This document shows positions 61,169 to 64,000 of a stretch of DNA of 64,000 bases, piece by piece. Made by a program: the position numbers and the translations under genes. The stretch comes from JAGOPY01 sp964619555 (GTDB taxonomy: Bacteria; Bacteroidota; Bacteroidia; Bacteroidales; JAGOPY01), in the NCBI GenBank assembly GCA_964619555.1, contig CAZUDV010000005.1, positions 62,001 through 126,000 of the forward strand, in the 5' to 3' direction. Every line of letters starts with the position of its first letter. The stretch's first letter is position 1. The notes below the pieces were generated by a model. That model was not told where the DNA came from, did no database searches, and saw nothing but the letters and a program-made list of their open reading frames with translations.

Positions 61169-63136
61169 ATGACGAAGTCATCATTTGATCCCAAATCCAA
61201 TTACCAGCAAACCCGGGAAGCCATCGGTTATGTTAACCGGAAAGAGGCCACACAGGCCGACTACGAACGAATCGGTTTCAAGTCGGGACTGGAAGTACAC
61301 CAGCAACTTAAAACTAAATACAAGCTCTTTTGCCGTTGCCCTGCCGGCCTGTATAACAGGCACGAGGATTACGATGCTGAGCTGATCCGGCATATGCGTC
61401 CCACCCTGAGTGAACTCGGGGAATACGATGGTACTGCACTGATGGAATTCAAAACGAAGAAGGAAATCGTATATCGTATCAAGCATGAAACGGCTTGCAC
61501 CTATGACGTGGACGACACCCCACCTTTCCAAATCGACAAGGAGGCACTGGATATCTCCATCTTGATTTCCCTTTTATCAAAGCTGAATATTGTCGGGGAA
61601 GTTCACATCACCCGTAAGCAATATCTCGACGGCTCCATCCCTACGGGTTTCCAGCGCACTGCCATCATCGGCGTGGAAGGCGAAATCCCGCTGAAGCACA
61701 AGAAAGTGCGCCTGATCCAACTTAGCCTGGAAGAAGATTCCTGCCGCGAAATGTGGGATATCGGCCACCAGCGGGGTTACAAAACCGACCGGCTGGGCAT
61801 GCCTCTCATTGAAACAGTTACCTATCCCGACTGCCTCAATCCCGACGAAGTGAAGGAAGCCTGCAATCACATCCGCTTCCTGAACCGAAGTACCGGCCTG
61901 GTAAGGACCGGTATAGGCGCTGGGCGCGAAGACGTGAACGTGAGCTGCCGTGGCGGTTCCCGCGTGGAAATCAAGGGCGTGGCCCATACGCGGTGGATCC
62001 CCGAACTGACCCATAATGAAGCTTTCCGCCAATGGGCATTACTCCATATTCGCGAAATGCTGAAGGTTAGGATCAAAGACCAACCCTCCTGGAAAATCTC
62101 CCATAAACCGCTTTCCAACCATGGTTTCAGCTTTAAATACAAGCCAATGAGGGAGGCCCTGTCCAGGAAAGAGAAGTTCATTGCCGTCAACCTGCCCGGA
62201 TTCAGGGGAATCCTCTCCCACTTCACGCAGCCGGGGAAAATGTTCGCCAACGAACTCAGCGACCGGCTCAAAGTGATCGCCTGCATCGAAAAACCCAACA
62301 TGGTGACTTCCGAAGATCTGATCGCCCATGTCCCTGCAAAGGATTGGGAACAGGTGAAGAAAACGCTGAAATCCAAGGAAAATGATGCCCAGTGCATCTT
62401 CTGGGGGCCTGAGGCCGACGTTGCCACTGCCCTGGAAACCATCGAAGAACGCTGCAAAATGGCCTTTGCAGGCGTACCGAACGAGACCCGCAAATCCTTC
62501 GAGGATGGCACCACTATCTTCGAGCGCGTCCTCCCCGGCGCCGACCGCATGTACCCCGACACCGACTCTGCTCCCATCCCTCTAGAAGACGAATACATCA
62601 ACGAGATCAGTAAAAATCTTCCCTCCGGGATCCATGACCGTTACCTTCAATTGAAGAAATGGGAGATTCCCGAAGACACTTACACCTACATCTTCTCCAA
62701 GAATCTTTACCCTGTGATCGAAAAGATCGTGAAGGAACTGAAGATAAACCCGCGCCTGGTAGGCACCTTCATCGGCCATCACTTGAAATGGGTCGAAGGA
62801 AGGTACATCCGTTCCTCCGAATTCACTTATGAAAAAGTTCTCGAGATCTTCCGTTTCCTGCTGGAAAACAGGCTCGACCTGATGCTGGCCGGGAACATGC
62901 TGCCGGTGGTTTATGCCCATCCGAAGATGGATTTCGAATCGGTGCTCACCAGTATCGGTTTCAAGCGCATCAAGAAGGAAGAGATCCTGGCCAAAGCCGA
63001 ATTCCTGAAAGAAAAATACTCACAGATAGGCGTCTCCGGCAAACCCGAAGCGAGGATTTCCTGGGTCATGGGGGAATTGAGAAAAGTTGCCCTGGGCAAT
63101 GTCAACCTCACAGAGTTGGCCCAGCTGCTTAAATAA
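61169..63136 (+). CDS. gatE: Archaeal-type Glu-tRNA(Gln) amidotransferase subunit E
   Basis: 655 residues. GatB/GatE core: KSGLEVHQQLKTKYKLFCRCP near residue 37, YRIKHETACTYDVDDTPPF (archaeal GatE insert region), LIQLSLEEDSC, YPDCLNPDEVKEAC and VSCRGGSRVEIKGV. A C-terminal YqeY-like helical part follows. Length fits GatE (about 600-650) rather than bacterial GatB (about 480). With GatD it converts Glu-tRNA(Gln) to Gln-tRNA(Gln), activating Glu with ATP. The next gene is gatD. It lies in otherwise bacterial surroundings. Confidence 0.92.
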   Translation: MTKSSFDPKSNYQQTREAIGYVNRKEATQADYERIGFKSGLEVHQQLKTKYKLFCRCPAGLYNRHEDYDAELIRHMRPTLSELGEYDGTALMEFKTKKEIVYRIKHETACTYDVDDTPPFQIDKEALDISILISLLSKLNIVGEVHITRKQYLDGSIPTGFQRTAIIGVEGEIPLKHKKVRLIQLSLEEDSCREMWDIGHQRGYKTDRLGMPLIETVTYPDCLNPDEVKEACNHIRFLNRSTGLVRTGIGAGREDVNVSCRGGSRVEIKGVAHTRWIPELTHNEAFRQWALLHIREMLKVRIKDQPSWKISHKPLSNHGFSFKYKPMREALSRKEKFIAVNLPGFRGILSHFTQPGKMFANELSDRLKVIACIEKPNMVTSEDLIAHVPAKDWEQVKKTLKSKENDAQCIFWGPEADVATALETIEERCKMAFAGVPNETRKSFEDGTTIFERVLPGADRMYPDTDSAPIPLEDEYINEISKNLPSGIHDRYLQLKKWEIPEDTYTYIFSKNLYPVIEKIVKELKINPRLVGTFIGHHLKWVEGRYIRSSEFTYEKVLEIFRFLLENRLDLMLAGNMLPVVYAHPKMDFESVLTSIGFKRIKKEEILAKAEFLKEKYSQIGVSGKPEARISWVMGELRKVALGNVNLTELAQLLK

Positions 63137-63187
63137 TCTGTGCCAATCCGTGTCAATCCGAGTAATCTGTGGTGAAAAAATAAAAAT
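63137..63187. repeat. AATCCGTGTCAATCCG microrepeat between gatE and gatD
   Basis: CTGTGCCAATCCGTGTCAATCCGAGTAATCTGTGG follows the gatE stop; same ATCCGTG family as 39384-39419. Confidence 0.6.
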
Positions 63188-64000
63188 ATGACTGACGATA
63201 TCTTCCAGGGCTATAAAGGCGATGCACTTGAAGTGCTCAAAAAGTTCAACACCCGCGTTTGGGGCCAGGCAACCATCGACACGACCCGCGGCACCTTCGT
63301 GGGCACCGTGCTGCCCCGGGCCGAGAACGACGACGACAAGCACATCGTGCTGAAGATCCCTACGGGCTACAATGTGGGCATCGATATCCGGACCATCCGG
63401 AACATGGTGGAAACCGGCTACAAGAAGGCCGTTTACAAGATCCCGGAGAAGGAATTCCCCGTCACGCCTGGCCTGCCGAAGGTCAAGCTGCTCGGGACCG
63501 GCGGCACCATTGCCTCACGGCTCGACTACCGCACCGGGGCCGTCATCCCCGCCTTCACCCCCGGCGAGCTCTACGGCGCCGTGCCGGAACTGGCCGACAT
63601 CTGCAACCTGGAGACCGAGAAGATCTTTGCCGTGTTCAGCGAGAACATGGGCCCGAAGCAGTACATCGCCTTGTCGCAAGCCATTGGCAAAGAGATCGAA
63701 AAAGGCGTGCAGGGCATCGTCATCGGCCATGGCACCGACACGCTGCATCACACCGGCGCAGCGCTCACCTTCATGGTGCAGAATACCCCGGTGCCCATCA
63801 TCCTGGTCGGTTCGCAGCGCTCCAGCGACCGCCCCAGCTCCGACGCCGCCCTCAACCTGCAGCATGCCATGCGCGCCGCCGGCCATGGCGACATCGCCGA
63901 GGTGATGGTCTGCATGTTTGGCCCGACATCCGACGAGTACGGCCTGCTGCACAAAGGCACCCGCGTCCGTAAGATGCATTCCTCCTACCGCTCCACCTTC
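63188..64000 (+). CDS. gatD: Archaeal-type Glu-tRNA(Gln) amidotransferase subunit D (3' end missing)
   Basis: 271 codons from the ATG at 63188 (MTDDIFQGYKGDALEVLKKF) run without a stop to the window end; full GatD is about 420-450. The N-terminal 90 residues (TTRGTFVGTVLPRAENDDD) are the GatD-specific domain. L-asparaginase-like motifs follow: GTGGTIAS with the nucleophilic Thr, HGTDTLHHTGAALTFM, and VGSQRSSDRPSSDA. It releases ammonia from an amide donor for GatE. Third codon positions are almost all G or C, much more than in the glycan genes. Confidence 0.92.
   Translation, partial: MTDDIFQGYKGDALEVLKKFNTRVWGQATIDTTRGTFVGTVLPRAENDDDKHIVLKIPTGYNVGIDIRTIRNMVETGYKKAVYKIPEKEFPVTPGLPKVKLLGTGGTIASRLDYRTGAVIPAFTPGELYGAVPELADICNLETEKIFAVFSENMGPKQYIALSQAIGKEIEKGVQGIVIGHGTDTLHHTGAALTFMVQNTPVPIILVGSQRSSDRPSSDAALNLQHAMRAAGHGDIAEVMVCMFGPTSDEYGLLHKGTRVRKMHSSYRSTF

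Overview
The window looks like chromosomal DNA of a member of the Bacteroidota, probably the Bacteroidales or a close relative. Four things point there: a cell-surface protein with a type IX secretion (T9SS) sorting tail, TonB-receptor and TPR-type signalling genes, promoter -7 boxes of the form TAnnTTTG in front of most operon heads, and flexirubin/dialkylresorcinol pigment genes. No rRNA, tRNA or CRISPR array was seen. Species cannot be named from the sequence alone.

Layout. (1) 1-10.7 kb: the tail of a TPR/LuxR-type HTH regulator, a small lipoprotein, a REP-associated transposase between two blocks of palindromic repeats, a T9SS beta-helix surface protein, a translationally coupled TonB receptor plus transmembrane TPR/adenylate cyclase pair, and a YugP-like membrane protease. 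(2) 10.7-40.7 kb: a large flexirubin/aryl-polyene plus dialkylresorcinol cluster. It holds tyrosine ammonia-lyase, ketoreductase, three ketosynthases, a chain-length-factor-like partner, a half-size ketosynthase-like protein, two ACPs, two hotdog dehydratases, DarA, DarB, a thioesterase, a BtrH-like acyltransferase, an ABC exporter, a LolA-like carrier, an MMPL exporter fused to PlsC acyltransferase and methyltransferase domains, an FAD desaturase-like enzyme, a C45 acyltransferase/hydrolase and a PaaK-like ligase. Two haem-binding proteins sit inside it. (3) 40.9-61.1 kb: a surface-glycan locus with GDP-fucose synthesis (gmd, fcl), an ABC polysaccharide exporter, many GT2 and GT-C glycosyltransferases, two Stf0-like sulfotransferases, a pyruvyltransferase, a PP-loop ATPase and a UDP-glucuronate-epimerase-like enzyme. 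The 48.2-59.1 kb part is visibly more AT-rich. (4) 61.2-64 kb: gatE and the start of gatD, the archaeal-type Glu-tRNA(Gln) amidotransferase, cut by the window end.

How the genes fit: tyrosine would be deaminated to p-coumarate, activated by the ligase, loaded on ACP and extended by the KS/CLF, ketoreductase and dehydratases to an aryl polyene. DarA/DarB would make a dialkylresorcinol. One of several acyltransferase candidates would join the two, and ABC, LolA and MMPL proteins would move the product to the outer membrane.

The most striking non-gene signal is short repetitive DNA. Palindromes and microrepeats fill the gaps between genes, lie inside at least five reading frames without breaking them, and supply start codons or C-terminal codons for several genes.
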